This document shows positions 45,794-53,357 of a stretch of 64,000 nucleotides of DNA, in pieces. The DNA is from an uncultured Bacteroidia bacterium (GTDB lineage: Bacteria > Bacteroidota > Bacteroidia > Bacteroidales > UBA932), in contig CACXPG010000003.1 of NCBI GenBank assembly GCA_902769525.1, forward strand, positions 62,001 through 126,000, in the 5' to 3' direction. Each line of letters begins with the position of its first letter. Position 1 is the stretch's first letter. Position numbers and translations under genes: made by a program. The notes beneath the pieces were generated by a model. The model was not told the origin of the DNA. It was given only the letters and a program-made list of their open reading frames with translations, and ran no database searches.

Positions 45794-46003
45794 ATGACAA
45801 CTATTTTATCTTTCATCGGCCTACTGATTGAATTCTTCAATAAGCTTTGGGAATTTTCTCCTATTGGCTTTGTGTTGTTTGTTATTTGTATTCCTATTGC
45901 TTTGGTATGGGTTTATGGGGTTGTCCGTGAATCTTTTGTAAATCCTTATTGCTATCCAAAAGAATATCTTGAGTCAATGAAATCAAGATCCAAAAAGTCT
46001 TAG
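45794..46003 (+). CDS. Moron-type small membrane protein
   Basis: A 69-residue protein with two hydrophobic segments (IGLLIEFFNKLW region and FVLFVICIPIALVWVYGVV) and a short basic tail (KSRSKKS). It is encoded opposite to all surrounding tail genes and has its own consensus promoter 17 bases ahead, with AGGACT just before the ATG. These are the marks of a moron, a gene expressed from the prophage. A role in superinfection exclusion or host envelope change is a reasonable but untested idea. Confidence 0.65.
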   Translation: MTTILSFIGLLIEFFNKLWEFSPIGFVLFVICIPIALVWVYGVVRESFVNPYCYPKEYLESMKSRSKKS

Positions 46004-46296
46004 GATTTCTTGTTTAACCTCTTTTCCAACTCCGTCATTCGTTCATAACTGCTGGTACCTTTGCGTACCTCAGTCTTCTTGTCCCAAGGGAACTGCATAA
46101 TGTCCGTAGGCTTGAGAGCTTTCTTGCTGTATGGTGAGAGGTTGGTCACTGCCAGGAATCGTGTCTGCTCCCAGCTGAGCTTCATTCTCTCTTCCTCCCT
46201 CTTCTGCCACTGTTCAACTATCCTGGAGAACTCCAGAGGGGTGCATCGTTCAAAGTCCTGAAGGCTCATCCCCACACACCCCACTGCAATTCCCAA
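46000..46296 (-). CDS. Tail-assembly chaperone second frame (GT-like), probably made by frameshift
   Basis: The frame is open from the A9 slip site at 46332-46340 down to 46000. Read as a fusion it adds about 110 residues (SEGEAITEVETLLG and on through EQWQKREEERMKLSWEQTRF) to the first chaperone protein. Possible independent starts are the TTG at 46296 or ATG 46269, but both lack strong signals. The pair follows the usual pattern in which a short chaperone is followed by a frame -1 extension that also binds the tape measure. It sits between tail tube and tape-measure genes, the normal place. Confidence 0.75.
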   Translation of the reverse strand: MGIAVGCVGMSLQDFERCTPLEFSRIVEQWQKREEERMKLSWEQTRFLAVTNLSPYSKKALKPTDIMQFPWDKKTEVRKGTSSYERMTELEKRLNKKS

Positions 46297-46304
46297 AAGG
46301 GTCT

Positions 46305-46613
46305 CTACTTCTGTGATGGCTTCGCCTTCACTTTTTTTTTGCTTTCGGCTTCCTTGGCCATCTGCTCGGTAAAGCTGTTCAGGGTCTCAATCTCGCAGCA
46401 GTCCGCAAACTCCTCCAGAGAAAGATTGAACTCCACGCCGTCTGCCTTGGAAGCGCTGGCCACGCAGCACCACAGGAAGATCACCATGCCGCTTGCATCG
46501 GAAGACTCCAGCTTGCTTATGTCCTGGCCGGTCTCCCTCTTGTAGCGGAGGAGTGCCCCCATAGTCTGCCTACAGGGGTATTCCTTGTCTCTTATCTTGA
46601 TCTTTGCTCCCAT
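46305..46613 (-). CDS. Tail-assembly chaperone (G-like)
   Basis: A 102-residue protein beginning IKIRDKEYPCRQTMGALLRY, a chaperone style common in phages of Bacteroides, followed by a helical SLEEFADCCEIETLNSF and a Lys-rich end. It follows the tail-tube gene by 3 nt. Near its 3' end there is an A9 run in the coding strand, in AAA-AAA-AAA phase, so ribosomes can slip back by one base and make a longer product. Confidence 0.8.
   Translation of the reverse strand: MGAKIKIRDKEYPCRQTMGALLRYKRETGQDISKLESSDASGMVIFLWCCVASASKADGVEFNLSLEEFADCCEIETLNSFTEQMAKEAESKKKVKAKPSQK
46332..46340 (-). other. A9 slippery site for -1 frameshifting
   Basis: Coding strand reads AGC-AAA-AAA-AAA-GTG in the first chaperone frame. 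A -1 shift gives ...AAA-AGT-GAA-GGC and continues open through the stop of the first frame (46305-46307) into the 46000-46296 frame. Confidence 0.7.
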
Positions 46614-46616
46614 AGT

Positions 46617-47078
46617 TTAAGCTGATGGAGTTGCAAGAAGATCAAGCTTGGTTTCATCGATAGTTACTGCACCGTCGTTGTCCAGGGTGATGGAATAAGT
46701 TGCATCCTCACCAGCAGGAGCTGTGTTCTCCAGAGAGGAGATGATGAAGTTTCCGGACAGATAAGGTGTCTCGTCGTTCTCTCTCTCGAAGCACTTCACT
46801 TCTACCGACTGACCCAGCTTCCACTTGTTGAGAGAAGCCTTCAGGCCGTTTTCAGCCTCGTTGTAGAAGCAGAGGCCGTCTGCCTTCACCTGGACGCTCA
46901 GACCGGTTACCCTCTTGCTCTTGAAGAAAGAAGCGGCTGCTGCTGCCTGAGAAGCGGCTGGCTTGACGGCCACTTCCTTGGTCTCGGTGTTGAAGGTAGT
47001 GGTATGGGAGGTGCAGTGTCCTGCAGCCTTGCCTGCTATGGAAACAAGCAGGTCGCTACCATTTACATAGTTGTTCAT
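46617..47078 (-). CDS. Phage tail-tube protein
   Basis: A 153-residue protein with a beta-rich pattern that fits phage tail-tube proteins: NGSDLLVSIAGKAAGHCTSH at the start, then TVSLQVKADGLCFY-like strands and SGNFIISSLE near the end. It lies right before the tail-chaperone genes, as tail-tube genes usually do. ATG overlaps the stop of the spanin-like gene by 4 nt (ATGA). Confidence 0.75.
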   Translation of the reverse strand: MNNYVNGSDLLVSIAGKAAGHCTSHTTTFNTETKEVAVKPAASQAAAAASFFKSKRVTGLSVQVKADGLCFYNEAENGLKASLNKWKLGQSVEVKCFERENDETPYLSGNFIISSLENTAPAGEDATYSITLDNDGAVTIDETKLDLLATPSA

Positions 47079-47680
47079 ATTTTAATCTTGTTTAAAAGGT
47101 TTCTAAACAGTGTTGAAATACCGCTTAACTGCGGCTTGAAATAGACGGATGCCAGCTTTACGGCTATAAGGACCAAGGCTCCGGAACCAACCCAGATAAG
47201 ACCTTTCTGATACCATTTCAGACCTTTTTCCCGAGAAGTTTCCGTTTTGGTTTGCAGGTCAGACTGCTCCAGGCCCTGAACTCTTGTGTTCTGCCAGGCA
47301 GAAGCGGTGTCTGCACAGGTGGAGGCAACGTTCATCTTCGTTTCAGATGAGGTGTTCACTCCATATTTCTTTCTAGCAGTGCTCTTCTCAAGAGTCCTGG
47401 TCAGGATCTGCGGCTCTTGCCCCAGAATCCTTGTCGAGTCAAACACCTCAGTGACTTTCTCTGTCTCAATGACAAGAGTGGAAGTGTCTGAGATGTTCAA
47501 CATGGAGCTCAGATCAAGCAGCTGCGTCCTGATGGAGCTTATGGACTGCCTGATATCCTCCATCGTGTCATACCGGCTGTGGCTGCTCTCCTTCAGAGAC
47601 TGCCTCGAAGACAGTCTCTGCGGAGCGCAACTGCTCATAAGAGCCGCAGTTATCAACAAAAGGGAGGTTTTTCTAAGCAT
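47075..47680 (-). CDS. Candidate unimolecular spanin
   Basis: A 201-residue protein from ATG 47680. The N-terminus is a lipoprotein signal (MLRKTSLLLITAALMSSC, Cys 18). The middle is hydrophilic and partly helical (DTMEDIRQSISSIRTQLL). Near residues 158-180 lies a membrane helix (GLIWVGSGALVLIAVKLA), then a basic end. Outer-membrane acylation at the start and an inner-membrane anchor at the end is the layout of unimolecular spanins, which fuse the two membranes at the last step of lysis. It sits in the lysis block after the endolysin. Its start overlaps the preceding gene by 8 nt. Confidence 0.65.
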   Translation of the reverse strand: MLRKTSLLLITAALMSSCAPQRLSSRQSLKESSHSRYDTMEDIRQSISSIRTQLLDLSSMLNISDTSTLVIETEKVTEVFDSTRILGQEPQILTRTLEKSTARKKYGVNTSSETKMNVASTCADTASAWQNTRVQGLEQSDLQTKTETSREKGLKWYQKGLIWVGSGALVLIAVKLASVYFKPQLSGISTLFRNLLNKIKI

Positions 47681-48011
47681 CTTTCCTGATTCTGGTGATG
47701 GTCTTGACACCGTCGAGCTGGGATTTGAGTTCACCGATCTCATCTCTGAGGGCAGCGTTCTCCTTTCGGAGAGCTCCCACCTCCTCCTTCAACTCGGCAT
47801 TCTCTTTCCGGAGGGCTATGACCTCCTGGTTGAGGTCAATCGTCTTCCTTATGAGCTTTGCATTGTCTTCGGAAAGGGCGTTTATGGAACGCTGCAGGTC
47901 AGAAAGGAAGTCATTGTCTCTCTTCCGCTTTCCAGCAAAGAATCCGGCCAGTCCCGTAAGAACCGGCAAGAGAATCTCCGCTACCCACTTTATGATGTCA
48001 AATGTTTCCAT
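47673..48011 (-). CDS. Membrane-anchored coiled-coil lysis protein
   Basis: A 112-residue protein with one N-terminal membrane helix (WVAEILLPVLTGLAGFFAG) followed by a long coiled coil of heptads (LRKENAELKEEVGALRKENA). This is the architecture of i-spanins and also of some holin-like accessory proteins. It lies between the endolysin and the lipoprotein candidate spanin, overlapping both neighbours slightly. Which of the two acts as the inner spanin cannot be told. Confidence 0.65.
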   Translation of the reverse strand: METFDIIKWVAEILLPVLTGLAGFFAGKRKRDNDFLSDLQRSINALSEDNAKLIRKTIDLNQEVIALRKENAELKEEVGALRKENAALRDEIGELKSQLDGVKTITRIRKDA

Positions 48012-48477
48012 CCTGGTTGATTCCTATTGTTTTTAGCCATTTCTGGACATCAAAGCAAGGGCAGTCTTTGGCTGACACCTGATTGTGTCCAATAATCTTG
48101 ACATCCGGATGCCTTTTGTGGAAGTCCTTCACATAAGTTTCCATAGCTTCCAGCTGAGCAGCCGTACGGGTGTCCTTAGAAGTTTTTGCATCCGACGCAA
48201 GCCCTCCTACATACACCACGTGACGGCTGACGCTGTTGTATCCCTTGGCACCGTTGGTAATCTCCCACGGATCTACCCAGGCATCTTCGTTGTTGTCTAC
48301 CAGCCTCTCTACCTTGCCGTCCAGGTGGATCATATCCGTATACCCCACCTGATGCCATCCACGTCCGCCTTTGGATACAGGCAGGGTGTGCCAGGCTCGG
48401 ATCTCATCCGAGGTGACTTCACGTCCCTCTTTCGTGGCCGTGCAGTGCAGTACAAGGTATAAAAGCCGTTTGCGCAT
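47998..48477 (-). CDS. N-acetylmuramoyl-L-alanine amidase (endolysin)
   Basis: A 159-residue zinc amidase that cuts the bond between muramic acid and L-alanine. Zinc ligands fit the Amidase_2 pattern: His in LYLVLHCTATKEG, His in IIGHNQVSAKDCPCFDV (the final ligand Cys). The middle reads WHQVGYTDMIHLDG, with VYVGGL. There is no signal peptide, so a holin should be needed; no classical holin is clear, though the coiled-coil membrane protein next door might act so. Confidence 0.9.
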   Translation of the reverse strand: MRKRLLYLVLHCTATKEGREVTSDEIRAWHTLPVSKGGRGWHQVGYTDMIHLDGKVERLVDNNEDAWVDPWEITNGAKGYNSVSRHVVYVGGLASDAKTSKDTRTAAQLEAMETYVKDFHKRHPDVKIIGHNQVSAKDCPCFDVQKWLKTIGINQDGNI

Positions 48478-48479
48478 AA

Positions 48480-48662
48480 TTACTTGCTGGTTTTCTTGGT
48501 CTTCTTCGGACTTGCCTTCTTCTCCTCTACGGGAGTGGCCAGGCCTCTCTCCACGAGGTTGGCGCAGCGCTCCTCATCGTCGAATGAGACGGTCTGCCCA
48601 ACCTCATAGATTACAGAGGGCTTGTTCTTGTCCTTGAACCGTTTGGTTACTTTCAGTTTCAT
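48480..48662 (-). CDS. Small phage head-region protein
   Basis: A 60-residue protein with the pattern KVTKRFKDKNKPSVIYEVGQ and a Lys-rich tail (EEKKASPKKTKKTSK). Short proteins of this look follow capsid genes in many phages and are thought to act in head completion. It sits between capsid and endolysin. Confidence 0.65.
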   Translation of the reverse strand: MKLKVTKRFKDKNKPSVIYEVGQTVSFDDEERCANLVERGLATPVEEKKASPKKTKKTSK

Positions 48663-48673
48663 TGCCCGAGTGT

Positions 48674-49750
48674 TTAGCCCGCAGGAACTTCTGCCGGAGC
48701 GGTGTATCCGCTCATAAGCACGGCACCGGCATCTGCCTTCTTCGGCATTGCGATGAAGTAATGGCGGAAGTTGATGGTGCTGCGCTGCTTCTCAGGATCA
48801 GTCTCTGCAAGACGGTGGTACATCTTGGTGGAACCGGTAGCCTTGAAGATGCGGTTGGTATAGAATGCAAACGAGCACTGGAACTCACCGGCTGAAGCGG
48901 TGGCACCGTAAGCCTTCTTCGCACCTGCAGTGGTGTAGAGAGGATTGGCCGCAAACTCATAGATGTCGAATCCGTAGAGTCTGGCAATCTTGCCGTTGGC
49001 ATTGTCAAGAGCATACTGATGCTCGAAAGCCTCACTCCATCCGAGCATGTCATTCACGTGATCAGGGCAGAGAACGAGCCTTCTTCCTTCTGCAGGAACT
49101 TTGAGCTTGTCCAGAGCGGCCTTCAGGTCTATGAGATCCTGGCGAGTCATCCTCTTTCTTCCGGTCTCGGCGACTACAGCTCCGCTGGTGCTGAGCACTG
49201 GAGTGGTGGCGGTGTTTGCCGCAGCGCAGATGGAATGGGCTGCCTTGGCAAACTTGGTGTCGTTGATGGCGTTGCCGTGGCTTTCAATAACCCTAGCCAT
49301 CTTGTCATAGCTGAGAGCGTGGAGCTCATCATCTGTGATAGGAGTAACCTTGGTCTGGAACTTGTCCAGTCCAACAGGAATGTCGTCATCGTTAAGAGCC
49401 TGCTCCGGAATAGGATAAGTGGTGTTGTTCACAAGCACATCCGGATCCACTCCCACATCCACAAGATGGATTACGTCATTGTCAACGAGAGAAGACATAT
49501 CTGGAATTCCGTCCAGCCAGGTGGCTGCAAGCCCTCCACGGAGCTTCTTGACCATCTCTCCGGTCCAGATTTCACGATACACTCCTGCACGGAGGATAGA
49601 ATAATCTGCTGGCATGAAACCGGCAGCTACAGCCACAAGGTTCATCCCGACGGCACCTACAATCGGCTCAAGGCCTACTGTGGCACCCAGAAAGGCTCCT
49701 GAAACGCAGTTGAGCATCAGAGCCATAGCGATAACAATAAACTTTTTCAT
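48674..49750 (-). CDS. Major capsid protein with hydrophobic N-terminus
   Basis: A 358-residue protein. It is placed behind the protease/scaffold gene as expected and is rich in beta segments (AANPLYTTAGAKKAYG, STINFRHYFIAMPKKADAG). The first about 45 residues are very hydrophobic and signal-peptide-like (KKFIVIAMALMLNCVSGAFLG, then VGMNLVAVAAGFM), odd for a cytosolic capsid subunit. From about residue 50 it reads like a normal capsid (LRAGVYREIWTGEMVKKLRG). The hydrophobic part might be removed by the phage protease. Confidence 0.75.
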   Translation of the reverse strand: MKKFIVIAMALMLNCVSGAFLGATVGLEPIVGAVGMNLVAVAAGFMPADYSILRAGVYREIWTGEMVKKLRGGLAATWLDGIPDMSSLVDNDVIHLVDVGVDPDVLVNNTTYPIPEQALNDDDIPVGLDKFQTKVTPITDDELHALSYDKMARVIESHGNAINDTKFAKAAHSICAAANTATTPVLSTSGAVVAETGRKRMTRQDLIDLKAALDKLKVPAEGRRLVLCPDHVNDMLGWSEAFEHQYALDNANGKIARLYGFDIYEFAANPLYTTAGAKKAYGATASAGEFQCSFAFYTNRIFKATGSTKMYHRLAETDPEKQRSTINFRHYFIAMPKKADAGAVLMSGYTAPAEVPAG

Positions 49751-49762
49751 AGCGGTTGTTTT

Positions 49763-50683
49763 TTAGATTTCACATTCGAATCCGTACTCGGCCTTGAAGA
49801 GTCTGCAGTACTGTGCAGGGTCGTTCTCTTTCATAGCTTCCAGCTGGTCAGCCGGAACATCGCTGAGCTTCTTCCATGCTCCGTCAGACACTCCACCGAG
49901 CATCTGGCTTGGTTTTACTGCAGGGTTCATAGCCTGAAGCACTTTCTTCAGTTCTGCCACGCCGATCTTCTTGCCGAGTTCAATGAACTGGCCCTTTCTG
50001 TCTGCAGAGAGTCTGCGGTCCTTAACCGCATCTTCTACAGAAGAAGTGATGGCTGACAATGTCAGTTCCTCTTTCTCTTTCTTCAAGGTATTGAGTTCCT
50101 CGGCAAGAGAAAGCAGGCTCTGGATCTTAGCCAGGATCTGCTTCTCCGAAGCATCTTCCGGCAGCCCTAACAACAGGGCTAATTTCTTTTGTTCCATACT
50201 TTTTTCTTTGGTTTTATTGGTTAATAATGGTAAAGGGTTCTTGCTGTCTTTCCCCAGGGTAAGATGATTGCCGTCCCTGGAAAGCCTCAACGCATCATCG
50301 TTGGCTCCAATATCTACGCAGGAGACTTCGTAGAGCTTGCTCTTGGTCACCGTAGGAGAGGTCTGGCCCAGCACAAGCATTTTAGGATCATCGCTGAGTT
50401 CAAGGATATCAATGCCCACAGACACCATCCTCATGCTGCCCTCCTCATACTGCTTCTTCAGCTGCTTGCTCAGGTCAGTGGCTTCGTCAAAGACAAGGGT
50501 TCCATAAACTCCGTCTTTCTCCTTCTTTATATCTTTTACCTGGCCGACCACGAAGCCTCTCTGGTGCATATACAGCAGCACCGGATTTCTCTGGTACTGC
50601 TCTATGTCCAGTCCTTCCGTAAGGATTCTGGTTCCGTAACTGTTTAGGCTGTCGTTGCTAAGCCTTGCTCTTATTTCATTCAT
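49763..50683 (-). CDS. Prohead protease fused to scaffold
   Basis: A 306-residue protein from ATG 50683 (a longer open frame exists but starts inside the neighbouring genes). The N-terminal half has the pattern of phage prohead serine proteases: NPVLLYMHQRGFVVG with a His, GSMRMVSVGI with a Ser. The C-terminal half (about 170-306) is a helical scaffold-like part (LAEELNTLKKEKEEL). Protease and scaffold in one chain is common in Mu-like phages. It cuts the scaffold and possibly the capsid during head maturation. It is divergent from the terminase gene. Confidence 0.75.
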   Translation of the reverse strand: MNEIRARLSNDSLNSYGTRILTEGLDIEQYQRNPVLLYMHQRGFVVGQVKDIKKEKDGVYGTLVFDEATDLSKQLKKQYEEGSMRMVSVGIDILELSDDPKMLVLGQTSPTVTKSKLYEVSCVDIGANDDALRLSRDGNHLTLGKDSKNPLPLLTNKTKEKSMEQKKLALLLGLPEDASEKQILAKIQSLLSLAEELNTLKKEKEELTLSAITSSVEDAVKDRRLSADRKGQFIELGKKIGVAELKKVLQAMNPAVKPSQMLGGVSDGAWKKLSDVPADQLEAMKENDPAQYCRLFKAEYGFECEI

Positions 50684-50730
50684 GTCCGTTTGATTTTTGA
50701 GCAAGTTTAGTCTTAGGCGTGCAACCGTCA

Positions 50731-50782
50731 AAAAAAGTGTGCAATGGTTGCATACAAGTGTGCAATGGTTGCACACTTTTTT
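50731..50782. repeat. Direct and inverted repeats in the divergent phage promoter region
   Basis: The 18-mer AAGTGTGCAATGGTTGCA occurs twice, at 50735-50752 and 50756-50773, 21 bases apart (two helical turns). The block is bordered by a perfect 13-bp inverted repeat AAAAAAGTGTGCA (50731-50743) and TGCACACTTTTTT (50770-50782). It lies between the leftward protease gene and the rightward terminase gene. It may be a regulator site for both late operons, or a transposase-binding element. Confidence 0.75.
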
Positions 50783-50828
50783 GCCTGACATCTGATTTTC
50801 AGACAAATTCGCTGCAAAATCAAACCGT

Positions 50829-51302
50829 ATGAAGAAAGCTGATATCGAAAACAAGAAATCTCTGGCCAAGACATTATATCTCTCCGGCATGGAACAGCAG
50901 GAGATAGCGCAGAAAACAGGCATCTCCAAGGTTACCATCTCCCGTTGGTGCAACACCGAGGGATGGAAAGAGTCCAGGGCTGCCAGGAACATCACCAGGC
51001 CGGAACTGGTAAACAAGCTGCTGCTCACGATAGACAACCTCATCGAGCAGGTGAACGCATCCCAGGATCCTGCACTTATGGCCAGCCTGGGAGACAAACT
51101 CTCCAAACTCTCCTCAGTCATAGAGAAACTGGACAAGAAAGCCAATATCGTGGATGTCATAGAGGTATTTATGGCATTCAACAAATGGCTGGAGTTCAGA
51201 GCGCAGACAGACCCGCATCTGACACCGGAACTCAGGAAGGCCATCAACAAGTATCAGGACATGTTCGTGGTGGAGAAGATGGGAGAAAGGCTTGGACGCT
51301 AA
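50829..51302 (+). CDS. Terminase small subunit
   Basis: A 157-residue protein with an N-terminal helix-turn-helix (KTLYLSGMEQQEIAQKTGISKVTISRWCN) followed by long helices (LLTIDNLIEQVNASQDPALM). The pattern fits phage small terminase subunits (DUF1804-like). It binds phage DNA and presents it to the large subunit. It is the first gene of the rightward head operon, 12 nt before terL. Confidence 0.8.
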   Translation: MKKADIENKKSLAKTLYLSGMEQQEIAQKTGISKVTISRWCNTEGWKESRAARNITRPELVNKLLLTIDNLIEQVNASQDPALMASLGDKLSKLSSVIEKLDKKANIVDVIEVFMAFNKWLEFRAQTDPHLTPELRKAINKYQDMFVVEKMGERLGR

Positions 51303-51314
51303 ACATCACTGACA

Positions 51315-52874
51315 ATGGCATCACCCTCAGACATAAAGCTGCGGTATCTTGAATGGAAGGAGCATTGCAAGCAGGTGCAGACCCTTACGGAGACGGCATC
51401 GCTGGCACATGAGACTCCATCGGAGAAAGACTTGCGCATTGCACGTCTGAGGAAAGACTATGCCGCCTTCTGCGAGTACTACTTTCCACATTACCTCACG
51501 CTCAGAGACAAGACCACCGGAAAGCCTGTCCGGATTATCCACAACGCCCCGTTCCACAATGCTGCAGCCAAGCAGATAAAGGAAAACCCAAATCTCAAAG
51601 CCGTATTCAAATGGCCAAGAGGCCATGCCAAAAGCACACACTGCGACATCTTCACGCCGCTGTGGCTGATGTTCCAGACTCTGCCGCTGATCAAGTTCAT
51701 GGTCATCGTGGGCAAAAGCGAGGATGCCGCCAAGAGGCTTCTCGGCGATATCCAGGCAGAACTGGAGTTCAACCAGAGACTGATTGCCGATTTCGGTGAA
51801 CAGAAGAACCTGGGCAACTGGGAAGAGGGAGAGTTCACCACCCAGAGCGGAATCCACTTCCTGGCTTGCGGCAGAGGGCAGAGCCCCCGTGGACTCCGAA
51901 ACCGTGAAGACCGTCCGGACTACATAGTCATAGATGACTTGGACGATGACGAGCTCTGCCGGAATGAAGACCGTGTCCGGAAGATGACGGAGTGGGTTGT
52001 AGAAGCCCTCTTCGGAGCTCTGGACGTAGGACGTGGCCGCTTCATCATGGTGGGCAACCTCATTGCAAAGAAGTCCGTTCTTGCAAACATAGCAGCCAAG
52101 AAAGGAGTCCTGGTCTCAGAGATCAAGGCAGTGGATGCAGACGGCAATCCGACCTGGAAAGAGAAATGGACCAAGGAGGAGGCCCAACAGTACGCAGACT
52201 TTGTGGGATACGCTGCCTGGAACAAAGAGATGATGAATAACCCTATTACAGAAGGCACCATCTTCAAGCATACCTGGATCAAGTACAAGAAGATCCTTCC
52301 TCTCCACAAATATGACCAGATAGTCTGCTATACAGACCCTTCCTTCAAAGCTTCCAAGACAAACGACTACAAGGCTTCCCGTGTCTGGGGAAAGACAGGA
52401 AATGAGCTGCACCTGATAGACTGCTATGTGAGACAGGACACTGTCTCCGGAATGGTGCGCTGGCTGTATAACTTCTATGAAAGCCTTCCAGAGAATGTTG
52501 CAGTACTGTTTTATATGGAGGCCAACTTCATGCAGGATACCATCCTGGATGAGTTCACCAGAGAGGGAGAGATACGAGGCTACCAGCTGCCGCTGATGCC
52601 GGACAAAAGAAAGAAGCCGGAAAAGATAGCCAGGATAGAGGCTGTTTCTCCGCTCTGGGAGAGAGGCTTTGTGTTCTACAACGAAGACCTGAGAAACACC
52701 ACCGACATGCAGACCGGAATAGAGCAGACGCTTGCTCTGGAGAGAGGCAGCAACGCACACGATGATGCACCGGATGCTGATGAAGGGGCAATATTCATAC
52801 TGCAGAAATTCACAAGACATACAAGCTTCACGCCGATATTCGGCAAGAGGCCGTCACCTAAAAACAGATGGTAA
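51315..52874 (+). CDS. terL: Terminase large subunit
   Basis: A 519-residue packaging motor. Walker A is FKWPRGHAKST (about residue 98), Walker B YIVIDDLDDDEL (about 200), and the RNase H-like nuclease part begins CYTDPSFK (about 340), with a further Asp in NAHDDAPDADEGAIF near the end. It pumps phage DNA into the prohead and cuts it. It is followed by the next gene 1 nt after the stop. Confidence 0.93.
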   Translation: MASPSDIKLRYLEWKEHCKQVQTLTETASLAHETPSEKDLRIARLRKDYAAFCEYYFPHYLTLRDKTTGKPVRIIHNAPFHNAAAKQIKENPNLKAVFKWPRGHAKSTHCDIFTPLWLMFQTLPLIKFMVIVGKSEDAAKRLLGDIQAELEFNQRLIADFGEQKNLGNWEEGEFTTQSGIHFLACGRGQSPRGLRNREDRPDYIVIDDLDDDELCRNEDRVRKMTEWVVEALFGALDVGRGRFIMVGNLIAKKSVLANIAAKKGVLVSEIKAVDADGNPTWKEKWTKEEAQQYADFVGYAAWNKEMMNNPITEGTIFKHTWIKYKKILPLHKYDQIVCYTDPSFKASKTNDYKASRVWGKTGNELHLIDCYVRQDTVSGMVRWLYNFYESLPENVAVLFYMEANFMQDTILDEFTREGEIRGYQLPLMPDKRKKPEKIARIEAVSPLWERGFVFYNEDLRNTTDMQTGIEQTLALERGSNAHDDAPDADEGAIFILQKFTRHTSFTPIFGKRPSPKNRW

Positions 52875-52875
52875 T

Positions 52876-53112
52876 ATGAAACTGTTCAAGAAAATAAGGC
52901 ACCTGATATTTGCCGTCAGGTACAAAAGAGCCGTAAGACAGGCAAAAGCTCTGGCAAAGACATTCAACGTAAGATACTATGTCCTCTACTTCGGAGGAAA
53001 GCCTATAGTGATTCCAAAGAAAACAATTAAAGAACTTATCCGGAGGAAGAGGTTCAAGAAAGGCACCACCGTAGAAGACATAGAAAAGATAGCTCTATTC
53101 ATAACAGACTGA
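52876..53112 (+). CDS. Small basic phage protein
   Basis: A 78-residue very basic protein (RYKRAVRQAKALAKTF, KELIRRKRFKKG). The frame is open further left inside terL, but ATG 52876 follows the terL stop at once and is the real start. No family recognised; DNA contact is likely because of its charge. The next gene follows after 5 nt. Confidence 0.65.
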   Translation: MKLFKKIRHLIFAVRYKRAVRQAKALAKTFNVRYYVLYFGGKPIVIPKKTIKELIRRKRFKKGTTVEDIEKIALFITD

Positions 53113-53117
53113 CAACT

Positions 53118-53357
53118 ATGGCAAGATTGATTATTGAATTGGATAATGATGTCCTGGAGGGAACAGCCGCAATTCTCAAAATGCAGGCCAAGGCACCAGA
53201 AAAAGAAATGCTTGAGAGGATAGTTTCCGAAATCAAAAACAGCCCAGGGGTTGAGGTGCCGTCATCTGCTCTAAAAGACAGCGAGGCTGTTATGGCTCTT
53301 TGCTTGGTTGCCCTTGGAGCAAAGCTGGAGGAAGCAGAAAAAGAGAACGACAAATGA
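53118..53357 (+). CDS. Small helical phage head-region protein
   Basis: A 79-residue acidic protein (MARLIIELDNDVLEGTAAI..., GAKLEEAEKENDK). No family recognised. Its stop overlaps the next start (ATGA), so translation is coupled with the gp36-like protein. Confidence 0.6.
   Translation: MARLIIELDNDVLEGTAAILKMQAKAPEKEMLERIVSEIKNSPGVEVPSSALKDSEAVMALCLVALGAKLEEAEKENDK

Noticed and set aside
50684-51250. N-terminal extension of the phage protease frame
   Set aside because: It runs antisense through the small terminase gene and the divergent promoter region; ATG 50683 fits the family start.
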